This document shows, in pieces, positions 1 through 10,295 of a stretch of 64,000 bases of DNA. The notes under the pieces were generated by a model, which was given only the letters and a program-made list of their open reading frames with translations, was not told the origin of the DNA and made no database searches. How positions within the stretch are numbered: the first letter of the stretch is position 1; the number at the start of each line of letters is the position of its first letter. Position numbers and translations under genes: made by a program. Source of the stretch: Cardiocondyla obscurior (Eukaryota > Arthropoda > Insecta > Hymenoptera > Formicidae); the NCBI RefSeq assembly GCF_019399895.1, contig NC_091866.1:1781501-1845500 (forward strand), read 5' to 3'.

Positions 1-601
1 TAGATAATTCCGATTTAATTTTTTCTGATAATGCCTGTTCAGCCATCAAGTCAGATTTTAGACTTTTAATTTCAACCCTCTGCTCATCGCCCTCGGCTCT
101 CAGTTTGCCGAATTTTTCCTCGAATTTCTGTCGCTCTCCTCTCAAACTCGCGTTCTCTAATTTCAAATCTTCAACTTCAGGTGTGACTTTATCTAATTCG
201 CTTTTTAATTTATTGTTGTCGTCTGCAAGCGCATTTATTTTTTCTTTTAACGTCTCGTTCTCTGTTTTCAAAGCTGTTACCTCATTCTTTACATTTTGAA
301 GTTCTGTTTTCAATGTTGTTATCAGGTGTGATAAAGTTGATTCCTTATCTCTTATCTTATCGTTCTCCGTTCTTAATTTAGTTAATTCAAATTTCAATGC
401 TTCAAGTTCCTCTCTCAAAGCAACATCTTCGCTCTTAATTTTGGTCAGCTCTCTCACGGCTTCTTCTTTAGCAGATTTTTCGGCGAATGAAGACAGATTC
501 AGTCCTTTTAACAGATCTTTAAGTTCCGCGATTTCTCCCTCGAGCTTAATCTTTTCATTTTTAAGATTCGTTAACTCCTTCTCTAACGCTTGATATTCAA
601 C
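1..601 (-). CDS. Coiled-coil gene exon 5, cut by the window edge
   Basis: Acceptor attcatag precedes VEYQALEKELTNLKNEK. The frame is open for 200 codons to the window edge and is still coiled coil at base 1 (SDLMAEQALSEKIKSELS), so the protein continues to the left. The intron separating it from exon 4 is only 78 bp. Confidence 0.8.
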
Positions 602-3600
602 CTATGAATTTCAACGTATAATCATTATTATCAAAAGAATAAAAAATTGCAGGGGGAATACGTAACTAATTATCTCTACCTTACAAACGCTTAAATCTCC
701 CTTTGTCATTTCATTCTCGCCGGATAACTTATCCGCGTCCATCTTAAGCCTGTAATTTTCCAACTTCCAATATTCAATATCTTCTTCCGTTTTAAATAAT
801 TGCGATCGAAGATCAGATATAATCGGCCTTAAATTATTAATCTCGCTCATCATCTCGGCATTCGCGGACCTTAGGCTCAACGATTCCTCGGTCAGGCTGA
901 GCAGTTCTTTCTCAAGGGCGTCTCTCTTCTCTCTTAGAACATCATGTTGCGCCTGCATCTCATCGATCTTTAAGACGAAATTTTTCATTTCGTTCTTTAA
1001 CGCCGCTAATTCCTCCTGAATGTCTCGTTTAACAGTAGTTTCAGCAGTTAGATCTAGTTTCAGTTTGCTGATCTCATTTTGCAAAGCGCTGATCTCATTC
1101 TGCATCTTGTCCTTATCAGTCTGTAAACTAACGATCTGAGCCCCAAGAAATTTAACTCGATCCTCAGCGTTGTCGAGCTGTTCTCTTAATTTATTTACTT
1201 CGCTCGTCGATAAATTTATTTGTTCTTTCAGTTCGTTTAGCTCAGCATTTACCCTATCATTTTCGTCTCTGTAGCTGTTCACTTCCGCCTTGATATTTTC
1301 GTTTTCTTCACCCGTTCGGCGAATGTCTGCTTGCAACTGTTCATTTATAACTTTTCCCTCTTTCAGCTCATTATTTAACCCAGCCACTTCTTGCCGCAAA
1401 TCTGCAACTTCGTTATTTGCCCTCGTCAATTTATTATTTGTATTATCCGCTTCCTTTTTCAGAGTTTCTATTTCGGACAATAACTTTGTTACTTCTTCTT
1501 TCTCATCATCCGCTTCTTGTAGCAATTTTCTGTTCTCCGACTTTAACTTCACCATTTCGCTCTGCAAAGTATTGAAGTCCACGAGTAGCTTGTTATTATT
1601 TACATTAGCCTTCTCCAATTCTTCTGTAAGAACTCCATTCTCGACTTTAAATTTGCTCAATTGTTTCTTTGCATCGTCTAACGCTACATTTGTCTTAGAC
1701 AAGTCGTCTTTAAGAAGACCATTCTCGGATTTCAAGTTGTCCTTTTCAGTTTCCAGATTGTCCCTTTCGGTTTTAACAACAGTACTTTCGTCCTCCAGTT
1801 TATCGTTTTCAACCTTTAATCTATCCATTTCTCGTAGCAGTCTATCGAAACCGTCCTTCAACGCAACTCCTTCGGATTTTAATTGATCCGTCTCCGCCGC
1901 TCGTTTTTCTAATTCATTTCTTAAATACTCTTTCTCGATTAATAATTGATCTATCTTAGGCTCAATATTATTATTTTCTTCTGTCGCAGCTTTCAGTTCC
2001 TTAATCATATTATCAAGACTGTTTTTCAAAGCAACATTTTCTTCTTTAAGTTCGTTAGTCTCCAATTTAGCATTTTCCAATGTCTCTTTCAAGAATTCAT
2101 TCTCAGCCTCAAGACTATGCAAATCGTCCTTCGTGCCCTCTAGCTCTTTTTGCGCCACTTGAAATTTTTCTTCCTCGAGTCGCAGGTCAGCGTTCAACTT
2201 ATCGATCTCGCGCTTCAATTCGTTATCTTTCTCTTTCGCTCCCTTCAATTCTTCTTCGTCTATTTTTTGAATCCTTCTGTCCAACAATGCATTCTTAATA
2301 TTTAATTCGTCGCGTTCGAATTTCATTGTCTGAATGTTCCTCTTCAGAGACTCGTTTAGTTCATTTATTTGGCCGTCTCTCTCGGACATCTCGTCCCGTA
2401 TCTTCTCCAGCTCATCGAGAAGTTCCTTTTTCTCCGTCTCAAGATTATACAGTTGGGACCTCATATCTTCGATCTCGCTCGGCAACTTACTCACGCCCAG
2501 CGCAGCTAGTTCCGACTGCCGCGGGCTCTCGCGAAGCTCGGTAATCTGCGAACAAACACCCAATTGTCATGAATACTGCTGCGGAGTTGGACAAGTATAA
2601 ACATCCTCCAGCATTTGTCTCATCTCGACGAAACAGAGGAGTACACCGTGTCGGCATAAAACATTCATGACTTTTAACGTATCGCACGCGCAAACCGACT
2701 GCGGGGGTATTTACCGACCCGAAGAAACAGGGAAGAAGATACCTTATCGCCAGGTGTTTCGGGTTCTTTCTCCGTCGTGGTAGCAGGACCGACGGTCACC
2801 TGACCTAGATCTAATGCAGGTGCAACGACGGCGGCCTTCTGTTGATAAAGCTCGCTTTGTAAAGCCTCCGCGTAAGCCGTCTTCTCGTTCAAATGCGTTT
2901 TCAATTCAGCCAGGAGCGCTTCGCAATTACGGAGCTGACTTAGAAGCGCGGACGTGTCCGTCTTTTCTTCGTCTGTGGGTAAAGGAAGGACTTCCGGGAC
3001 CGATGTAACAACCCCTCTCATTGAACGTTGAGTTTGCGTCAGTTCGGCTTGCGAGCGTTCGTTCTCCGTCCGTAGCGGATCTTCGTAGCTCTTTGATGGA
3101 TCCACCGACGTCTGCATTGATCTCTCGACAACCACGGGCACCTGTTGATCGGCCTTCTGACCATCTTTCATTAACTCACGAAGCTTTGCCCTCAAACGAT
3201 TTAATGCCGCACAGGAAGTATCCTCCTCGGCTTCCACCAGTTTCAGCTTCAGATGCGATATCGTGTCTCGCATTCTGTCACGATATCAACAGTTTGCACG
3301 TAATTATATTGGCGTACCGCGTTTAATGAAGATAGATGGTTTTCGTGGAAATATCGCGACCGACGAACCGTGATTAATCTCCTTTTAAAGCTATATAACT
3401 TCGCGAAAGTCTAAAACAGAAGTCTGTTCTTACCGTCACGATTGTGACTGAATGATTAGTTTAATATTAATGTCGTAGATCGTATTCGTTATTCTTTCTC
3501 GGTGTTATTTTACTTTCATTTTTCTTTTTTTTTTTTTTTTTTTGCTTATTAAAGCAAAATGCAGAAAGGAAAAAATTTAAAAAAGAGGGACTCATTAAAC

Positions 3601-4558
3601 TGTTTTAGTGGAATTTCATAGTCAATTGGCATTATGTACTGTTTTTTTTCGACAATGAAACGATCTCTCTGCGCTGCCATTTTCCTCCTCACGTATTTAA
3701 CTTTTTCGCACGGATCGTCGCAGCAATCTCGTTCGGCGAGGCTTTCCCCGAGGTTGCGAACTTTTTCCGCCAGTTCCTCATTTGCATTCTGCAGCCTTTC
3801 GTTTTCCTCGCGGTAATGCACGAGCAAGGGATCAGTGCCCAATACTCCATCGGGCTTCACACCTATATAAAAAAAATATTTAACCGCCCGAAATATATTC
3901 GATATTCCCTTTCATACAATTGTGAAAACACGGGTTCTAGAGTAAACCGTGCAACGCCGATAAAGCTGCTCGAACTTAAAAATAAAGAAAGCAAAAATAA
4001 AATAATAAAGATATACATCAGAGACTCCATTTGCTTTGCCGTTGAAAAATTCATCTGTTTAAAATTTTCACGGAATCTGGAATATATGTGGAACAAATTT
4101 CATTATAAAACTATTTTGTAAGTGGGACATAGTATACTGAAAAAAGCAGCAACGTGTTAAAATTACTCTTTGTTATATATCGAACGTATATTTCTTATAA
4201 ATTTTTTCTTTTTTTTTTTCCGTAAAAAGTACAGCGTAATGAGAGCAAAGGTAGAGGAAAAGGTTCGACTATGAAGTGGAACAGCGGTACCGAGTGATCG
4301 TAGAGCTTGTTTCAGAGACCTATTTTCGCTCTCGAGCTGCAGCCGTTCCATGCGCCATTTCTTCATCTGACACTTCATTACCGTCAGTTTTCGCAGGGCG
4401 AACGGCAGATCGTAGATCTCCGATTCCTTGGAATTGTCGCTGAAGGGATTGTACTCGCAGCAACAGCATGGCTCGTGAGGCGGCGATTCGATCGGTTTTA
4501 AGACTCGCGGTGCGTGACATCCACACGAGCAAAACGGCGGTGCATATCGATCGTCCAT
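1..4558 (-). CDS. Long coiled-coil protein with Cys-rich N-terminus, partial gene (5 exons visible)
   Basis: Minus-strand gene whose 3' part lies beyond the left edge. Exons in transcription order are 4558-4291, 3862-3640, 3274-2743, 2545-680 and 601-1. All have GT donors and AG acceptors, and the phases join without a stop to give at least 1,163 residues. The start is the first ATG of the frame, beginning MDDRY; an upstream in-frame TTG at 4570 is not a credible start. Residues 1-36 hold C10, C12, C14 and a run of four cysteines at 31-34. The rest is charged and Leu/Glu/Lys/Asn-rich heptad sequence, typical of a rod-like coiled coil. I do not recognise the family. Such proteins are often structural (Golgi, centrosome, sperm tail), but nothing here decides which. 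The plus-strand gene starting at 6270 is its paralogue. Confidence 0.8.
680..2545 (-). CDS. Coiled-coil gene exon 4 (622 codons of rod)
   Basis: A large exon between acceptor ttcgcag and donor gtagag, in phase at both ends. It begins ITELRESPRQSEL and is continuous heptad sequence with almost no proline. The pattern LKxENxxLKxEL recurs with small variations, giving a self-similar rod. The frame would stay open a little past the donor, but the tail there is hydrophobic (FPLQFFILLIIMI) and matches intron, not rod. Antisense frames in this interval (for example 1290-1886) are shadows of the biased codons. Confidence 0.85.
2743..3274 (-). CDS. Coiled-coil gene exon 3
   Basis: The first base completes the Gln codon of the previous exon, then MRDTISHLKLKLVEAEED. 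The exon alternates predicted helix (residues about 164-210 and 270-310) with a Pro/Val-rich linker around PVVVERSMQTSVDPSK and another near VPEVLPLPTDEEK, so the rod is interrupted here. It ends in phase at AAG before donor gtatct, with an Ala/Val/Thr-rich stretch just before the boundary. Confidence 0.7.
3640..3862 (-). CDS. Coiled-coil gene exon 2
   Basis: Acceptor tatatag precedes the codon-completing GT, then VKPDGVLGTDPLLVHYREEN. The segment DPLLVHYREENERLQ closely matches DPLIAYQREEISRLE in the plus-strand gene, which is the best evidence of common ancestry. The exon ends two bases into a Gln codon at donor gtacat, just after a poly-Lys-coding A run. The 3'-flanking intron is about 365 bp and contains a long T run. 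Confidence 0.7.
4291..4558 (-). CDS. Coiled-coil gene exon 1 (start codon, Cys-rich leader)
   Basis: Encodes the Cys-rich leader and the first helix, including the motif QMKKWRMERLQLESENRSLK. The exon ends one base into a codon at a GT donor (gtaccg), which is a weak donor. The frame runs on past it to a stop near 4163, so read-through or another donor cannot be excluded. The MDDRY start lines up with MSDKY of the divergent paralogue, which supports both start choices. Confidence 0.7.
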
Positions 4559-6269
4559 GACTTGGTACAATTTTGAGGGCCACGTTTAACCTTTCTGCAT
4601 GTTTCCCCGGCGCGACTTTATTCCTAAAAATGTGCTCTCGTAATTCTCACAACGTATTTACAGCGCTCTGTTACGTTGCATTAAAAAAAAAGTATCAAGG
4701 TTTACTTGGCATCCGGCGCTAGTTCTATATTGTACCACTAACATTACCGAAGTGGAAAACAAGTTATTTATGCTTCAGGTCAATTCACTGATAACCCCGT
4801 GGTAGCGGAGTGCGCTATCACTCCCGCACCGCAAAAAAAAAAAAAAAAAAAAAGAAGGAAAAAAAAAGACTTGGCCAAAATAAAATCTTTTTATGCGCGG
4901 AGATATGAAATTGCGCGAAAACTCGTGACATGTCAGTTCAATATCTTTAATTTTACATCTCAGCGAGCGCGATACGCGAGAAATCGGCGTTGGCAGCGAG
5001 ATCGATATAACTCGATTTATATAAATTCAACTTTCACGATTGTATGCAAAATAATAAATAGAATATCGCGATTAGTAACGAATCAATATTAAATGGCTTG
5101 TCGCGCGGGTTGTCGCGTAATTTACGTTGCATTTCCGTCGGCCAAAGCGAAGAATTTTCACGTGAGTCCGTTGTTGTCGATAGCTTATGGCGGTTTTAGA
5201 ACGTAAACGCTCGATGGAGAACACGCGGGTTAATTCACCGAGTTTCTCCCGTCGCGAAGTTTTGGGCTCCACCGGAAAACCGGAAGTACCGATTACGTAC
5301 TACCCACATAATTAAGCGGTCGCTATAATTAAATTGTGCGCAGTATGCTCGGCGAAAGTCCTCGTTAGAGCAGTCTTATTAGGTGTTCCGATATTGAGGG
5401 CCGCGCAGCGATACTGAACGCTTCTTAAGTTTCGAGAGTTTCGAGAGCACTTGGACCACAGTTCGGTTCTGTTCGAGAACTTATCGAGAGGGCCCGTCAT
5501 CAATTAAATCTGCGCGGTAATTGCAAAGGAAGGAGGAAAACACGGGTGCTGCGCGGGGCTAACGAAACTTCACGAAACTTTCCACCCCCCTTTTTGCCCG
5601 CCGTCCACCGCATTACTCGTGCAAAATCACCGTTTCGTTAATCGAATTGGAGTAACAACGAACGACGTCTCTTAACTCGTACGGGATCTACAATAAATAA
5701 TGCATGATCCATCGATACGTACATGCTGATTATGAAATGTGAAGATGTCTGCGGCTCCCGTCATACGCGGCATGACAATCGATTTCTTATCATCTCGCGA
5801 TGTTATCTTGTGAAACGTCCTTTCATTAATTGACAATTCGACGTATGAAAATTCTCCAGTGTAGGTTGACAAAGCGTTTATAGATAATTAAAAATTTTCC
5901 GCATTTCGCTGACGCTGTTACGATGACGTGTGCGTTTTAACAACTCCTAATCGAGAATATTTATTCGTTAATTGGCATTTATATTATATTTATTAGTGAT
6001 GCAATGCTAACCACAATGGAATATTTTTAAACGTATGTAATCGTTTAAATGGAAATCTGCACCGAGGTAAAATCGTCAGTAATTTTGTATTTTAATAATT
6101 AATATTGTGCAAAATATTTTAATAAGTTAAACAACGTGTTGAGCATACACGCAAAAGTTTTGTTATATTAATTGTTTAAAGCTTGCGCCGATGTTTAACG
6201 AAATTCGTCGTCTCGTGGTTAATGGCGTTTTGTCACATATTACGTAAATCTGATAAAGAGGGGGCGGCA
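4559..6269. promoter_or_regulatory. Shared upstream region of two divergent coiled-coil genes
   Basis: The 1.7 kb between the two start codons contains no supported coding frame. It has a 19-20 base A run near 4832, a CpG-rich part around 4970-5560 and AT-rich sequence close to the plus-strand start. Because the genes point away from each other, it must hold both promoters unless one has a remote leader exon. I see no convincing TATA box that can be assigned. Calling it bidirectional is inference from gene orientation. Confidence 0.45.
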
Positions 6270-9200
6270 ATGAGTGACAAATATCTCGACGATTACCTGT
6301 CAGTGATCGCGATTGACGTCGCCGTCGAAGAGAAGACGAGAATCGCTAGAATGGCCGTAGCGGGCTTGCACAAGCTGCATAACGTGATGCAGCAGATGAG
6401 AGATTGGCGGGGCGATAGCGCGAAGCTGAAGAGTAATATCTGGCGGATGAAAATGGCTTTGCGTGCAGATGACAAGAATGGGGCCGATAACCAACAGATC
6501 GATCCTTTGATCGCGTACCAAAGGGAGGAGATTAGCCGATTGGAGGAGGCGAACGGCACTTTGGAGAACGAAGTAACGAGTCTGAAGCATGCGCTGACGA
6601 AAGCCGAGGACGATATCGCGCGTATCGCCGCCTGCGAAATGGGCGATAAAATCGCCACGCTCGAAAACGAATTTTCGCGCGAGAGAGAGCGTATGAACTA
6701 CGAGATCCTGGGTCTGAAAAAGAGCTTGACGGAAGCCGAGGAAGCAAGCGTCGTGATCGGGCAGCTCGGGGACAAGTTGAACAAGTTCGCGAAAGGCGAT
6801 CGGACGATAGAAATAATCTTAGCGAGCGTAATTGGTAAGACCGTCGGGATGATTATCGACCTGTCGGAGGAGCTTGTGAACGTTAGCGAAAATTTGCACA
6901 GGTCCAAAACCAGAAATAAGTGCTTGCGCCTCAAACTGGACCGACTGCGGGCCATGCTGCGAACGAGGTGCGGTAATAGCGCGGAATATCGAAAGAGGAT
7001 AAGCGAATTGAACAATCTCGGCGAACAATTGATGAGGGAAACGGCCCGGCTGAGAGTTATTCGCGGGAATGCGAACTATAGCAAAAGTTTGGACGCCACA
7101 GATATCCCAGACGTTGTTAGGCACATCGAGCGGCTGATGAACGACTTGAGGAACAATTTAAAGAGCGATCGCGAGGCGATAATCGCCGCTGGCGATCCAG
7201 ACTGCTTGAAATACATGAGGAAAGTGGTTGATCTAAAAGTAAATTTGAAAGTGTTGTCCGTGGAGCTTAGGCAATCGAACGTGAAAGTAGACGGGCTATC
7301 GTGCGAGAATGACCGATACGAGAAATGCATGGAAGCAGCATCGTCATTGAATAATTTATTACAGCAAATTGATAGCGAGATCGAAAAATTGAAGATAAAG
7401 CCGATGAGTAAATATTGCAGAATCGGTGGCGTGAGCGGCTCACAATACTTGGCTCAGGTCACAGAGCTCGAAGATATCGTTAAAAAATCAATCGCGATAA
7501 TCGGTATCTTAAAACAGGCACCGCCGGAAGTTGCATACGCCGACGGGAAAACAGCGGAAACCCTGAAAGATTTGATCGAGCGGCTGTGCGGCAAAATAAA
7601 GGAACTTGAAATTTTCGACGACCGCGGGATTTTACGCGAGAGAATCGAACAGCTGGGGGTTTTAGTTACGCGTCTAAAATCAGAATTGCTGGAAGAGAAC
7701 GAGCGTGTGAATGCACTCAACGGCGAGTATGCCGGCGCCAGATTAACAATAGCGAGAGATCGTCAGAGGTACGAGAAGATTATCGATGAAATGCGCGAAG
7801 CGAACGAGATTCTGCGGGAAGATATAAAAAAAGGAATAGAAGAACTGTCGGGGCTGTCGATTAAATGCGATCACTCCGAACTACGTGTCGCAGAGATGCA
7901 GCCGATGAAGGTTGAAACTGCCGCGGAAAAGAAAGAATTGCAGATCTCTCACGATGATAAAGGAACGTTATTAGGGGAAACGAAAAGGTTGCGTAACGCT
8001 CTCGAGACGAGGGACAAGAAAATTGAGAATATTATTACCCAAGGGGACGCGCAGAAAGCGGTCCTTAGGGCCGAGATAGAGGACCTGAGGACGAAACTTG
8101 GGATCACTTTCGATGAAAATGTAAAACTGAGAAATATAATTGAGGTACTTGAGAAGCAGGAAGAACGCGGGCAACTAGGCAAATTGAAAAGTTCGGTGAA
8201 GGAAGATGACGGAGAGACGCGAGACAATGAAGATCGTGCGCGAAACCTTAGGGACGAGTGCTTGAAGCCCGAGTCAAATGATTCTAAAATAAGTCTGAAC
8301 AAGGCGGACGAGCGGGTCGACCATGCGACGCCCGTGGCGGACAATGCCGTCGGCGACGTCGCTCTGTCGGAAGGTAATATTTTCGATTTAGAGCCTAACG
8401 AGCGGTCGTTGACGCATCGATCGTACGTCCGGAGCATCGGCGGGGAAACTACGAGGGAATTCGACAGGCTGACGTACGAAGCGTCCGAGAATAAAGTCAA
8501 ACAGCTTCAAAACGAGAAAGAACAACTTGAGGAGGAGTTGTCGGAGCTGAGGTCCGAGAAAGGATTACTGGATGGGTCGATGGCCGATGCCAATAACAAG
8601 TGCGCCGCGCTGCAGGATCAAGTTAACAAATTTAAGTCCGAGCGTAGCAGCCTTCGGGACGAGATAAGCGAGCGCGAAGCCGCCGCTAAGAATTTAAAGT
8701 TCGAGCTCGAAAGAACGCGGGCGGAAGTGGAAGGCGTAACGCTTGACGCGGCGCGCCTGCGAGCGGAGAACTCGAGGATCATCGACGATTTGGATATTCT
8801 GTCTCTACGGAATACCGAGGCCGAGGACCGTGTACGAGTGCTGTTGACAGAAAAGAACGAGTTTGCGACGCGTATTAACGATCTCGATGATGAGAACGTC
8901 GTCCTGCGAGAGCAGTTGAATAAGGCGAGAGCGGAGAATGAATATTTTTCCATGGAATTGAATAAATCAAGGGTCGAAAATGACAAAGCGAAAGCGGAAA
9001 ATGCTCTTCTGCAGGCTACCTGCGACAGGAACGAGAGAGATAACGCCGAGCTCACCCGGGAGAGAGACGACGCGAAGAAGAAAATAAATGAAATTGGTAA
9101 CGAGCGCGGAGTACTCGATAATCAACTTAAGATCCAGCGAATTAAGTATGAGGCGTTGCGGCTTGCCGCAGCCGCGTTGCACGACGAAAATAACGTCTGT

Positions 9201-10295
9201 AAGAATTACTTAAAAAAGATCGATGCGCAACATCCGTTTCTAAAGGACCAGCCGCGGGAATTCGCCGACGTTGATAACGAGATTGAATACGTGCAGAACT
9301 GCTCGGGTACTGCGAACACGAAGATCGGGATTAGCGAGCAGGGGGACGGCGGTGCAGAAGTCAAAGTACAATCTGATACACGTGTCGGTTATGATGACAA
9401 AGCGGAGATCAAAGATGGGCTAAAGGGCGAGCCGACGAGACCGCGACGTACGGGCGAGGCTTTGAAATTGGAGCAGGCGAATTTGAAGCACGAAAACTCT
9501 GGAGTTACGACGCAGTTGGCAAAAGGCAGATCCGAAAGTCCCGCGGCGCAGACGGGAGTGCCGGACAACGAAGAAATCGCCGCCACCCTGAAGAAACTTG
9601 AGATCGCGCGTATCTGCCACGAGGAAGGAATAAGCAATTATTCTAATTATCTTTACGGCCCGGAAACGTCCAAAGGCACCGAAAGAACCACGGCGGCCGA
9701 TATTGATCAGGTTCAGAATGGGGAGCTGAAGATGAAAGCGAATATCCCGCGTAATAGTCGCGACTCCCGCCTGACGGGCGAGAAATTGAAGGCCGACTTC
9801 GATAGAGCGGCAGAAGAGATTCAGACTTTGAAACTCGAACTGATGAATCTAAGGGACGAGAAGACGACGTTGAGGTCGCAGCTCGAGATCTTTAAGGAAG
9901 AATTAAACGCATTGAAATCAGAGAGAATAGCTCTAAAAGACGAGCTCGCCGTTTCTAGGAAGTCGAACTCTGATCTTCGGCTCAAGGTAAACGATTTGCA
10001 GGGCGCTAACGAAAAATTGAAAGAGACAAATGCGAGATTAGAGGGCTACCTGCAGGATACATCAAAAGAGACGAACGATTCCGTCACGTCGAAAGTGTCG
10101 AATGGAAAATTAAAGAAAAATGTTCCATACACGTTAAACGATTATTTGATAAAATATATTTTCACGGAGAGTAACCTGCAGATAACTAACAAGCGATGTC
10201 GATTCGATCGCGTCTCTCCTAAGAATCCTGAATTGCAATCTGTCGAAGAGAATCTCAAACACATAGAGGGACAAACATCCGTAATTAAAAATTAA
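6270..10295 (+). CDS. Single-exon long coiled-coil protein, paralogue of the minus-strand gene
   Basis: An uninterrupted frame of 1,341 codons from the ATG at 6270 (MSDKYLDDYLSV) to the stop at 10295. An in-frame ATG at 6222 could add 16 residues; 6270 is preferred because MSDKY lines up with MDDRY of the paralogue. It is charged, Leu/Glu/Lys/Arg-rich and mostly heptad-like. An acidic/polar, less helical stretch lies around residues 650-730 and a second around 1000-1130 (rich in Gly, Thr, Pro), so the protein is probably two or three rods joined by flexible linkers. The Cys-rich leader of the paralogue is absent. No catalytic motif, signal peptide or membrane segment is visible, and I do not recognise a named family. 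GC content is higher than in the flanks. Confidence 0.85.
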   Translation: MSDKYLDDYLSVIAIDVAVEEKTRIARMAVAGLHKLHNVMQQMRDWRGDSAKLKSNIWRMKMALRADDKNGADNQQIDPLIAYQREEISRLEEANGTLENEVTSLKHALTKAEDDIARIAACEMGDKIATLENEFSRERERMNYEILGLKKSLTEAEEASVVIGQLGDKLNKFAKGDRTIEIILASVIGKTVGMIIDLSEELVNVSENLHRSKTRNKCLRLKLDRLRAMLRTRCGNSAEYRKRISELNNLGEQLMRETARLRVIRGNANYSKSLDATDIPDVVRHIERLMNDLRNNLKSDREAIIAAGDPDCLKYMRKVVDLKVNLKVLSVELRQSNVKVDGLSCENDRYEKCMEAASSLNNLLQQIDSEIEKLKIKPMSKYCRIGGVSGSQYLAQVTELEDIVKKSIAIIGILKQAPPEVAYADGKTAETLKDLIERLCGKIKELEIFDDRGILRERIEQLGVLVTRLKSELLEENERVNALNGEYAGARLTIARDRQRYEKIIDEMREANEILREDIKKGIEELSGLSIKCDHSELRVAEMQPMKVETAAEKKELQISHDDKGTLLGETKRLRNALETRDKKIENIITQGDAQKAVLRAEIEDLRTKLGITFDENVKLRNIIEVLEKQEERGQLGKLKSSVKEDDGETRDNEDRARNLRDECLKPESNDSKISLNKADERVDHATPVADNAVGDVALSEGNIFDLEPNERSLTHRSYVRSIGGETTREFDRLTYEASENKVKQLQNEKEQLEEELSELRSEKGLLDGSMADANNKCAALQDQVNKFKSERSSLRDEISEREAAAKNLKFELERTRAEVEGVTLDAARLRAENSRIIDDLDILSLRNTEAEDRVRVLLTEKNEFATRINDLDDENVVLREQLNKARAENEYFSMELNKSRVENDKAKAENALLQATCDRNERDNAELTRERDDAKKKINEIGNERGVLDNQLKIQRIKYEALRLAAAALHDENNVCKNYLKKIDAQHPFLKDQPREFADVDNEIEYVQNCSGTANTKIGISEQGDGGAEVKVQSDTRVGYDDKAEIKDGLKGEPTRPRRTGEALKLEQANLKHENSGVTTQLAKGRSESPAAQTGVPDNEEIAATLKKLEIARICHEEGISNYSNYLYGPETSKGTERTTAADIDQVQNGELKMKANIPRNSRDSRLTGEKLKADFDRAAEEIQTLKLELMNLRDEKTTLRSQLEIFKEELNALKSERIALKDELAVSRKSNSDLRLKVNDLQGANEKLKETNARLEGYLQDTSKETNDSVTSKVSNGKLKKNVPYTLNDYLIKYIFTESNLQITNKRCRFDRVSPKNPELQSVEENLKHIEGQTSVIKN

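Noticed and set aside
1290..1886. Plus-strand frame of 198 codons rich in Ser/Phe/Leu
   Set aside because: Exact antisense of the coiled-coil exon; the composition is what reverse-complemented Lys/Glu/Asn-rich codons give.
4793..4850. GC-rich stretch followed by a 19-20 base A run, looking like a tRNA-type SINE end
   Set aside because: No clear A and B boxes and no target duplication; long A runs are common all over this window.
7949..8500. Minus-strand frame of 183 codons inside the single-exon gene
   Set aside because: Shadow of the coding strand, with Ser/Phe/Leu-rich antisense composition and no family features.
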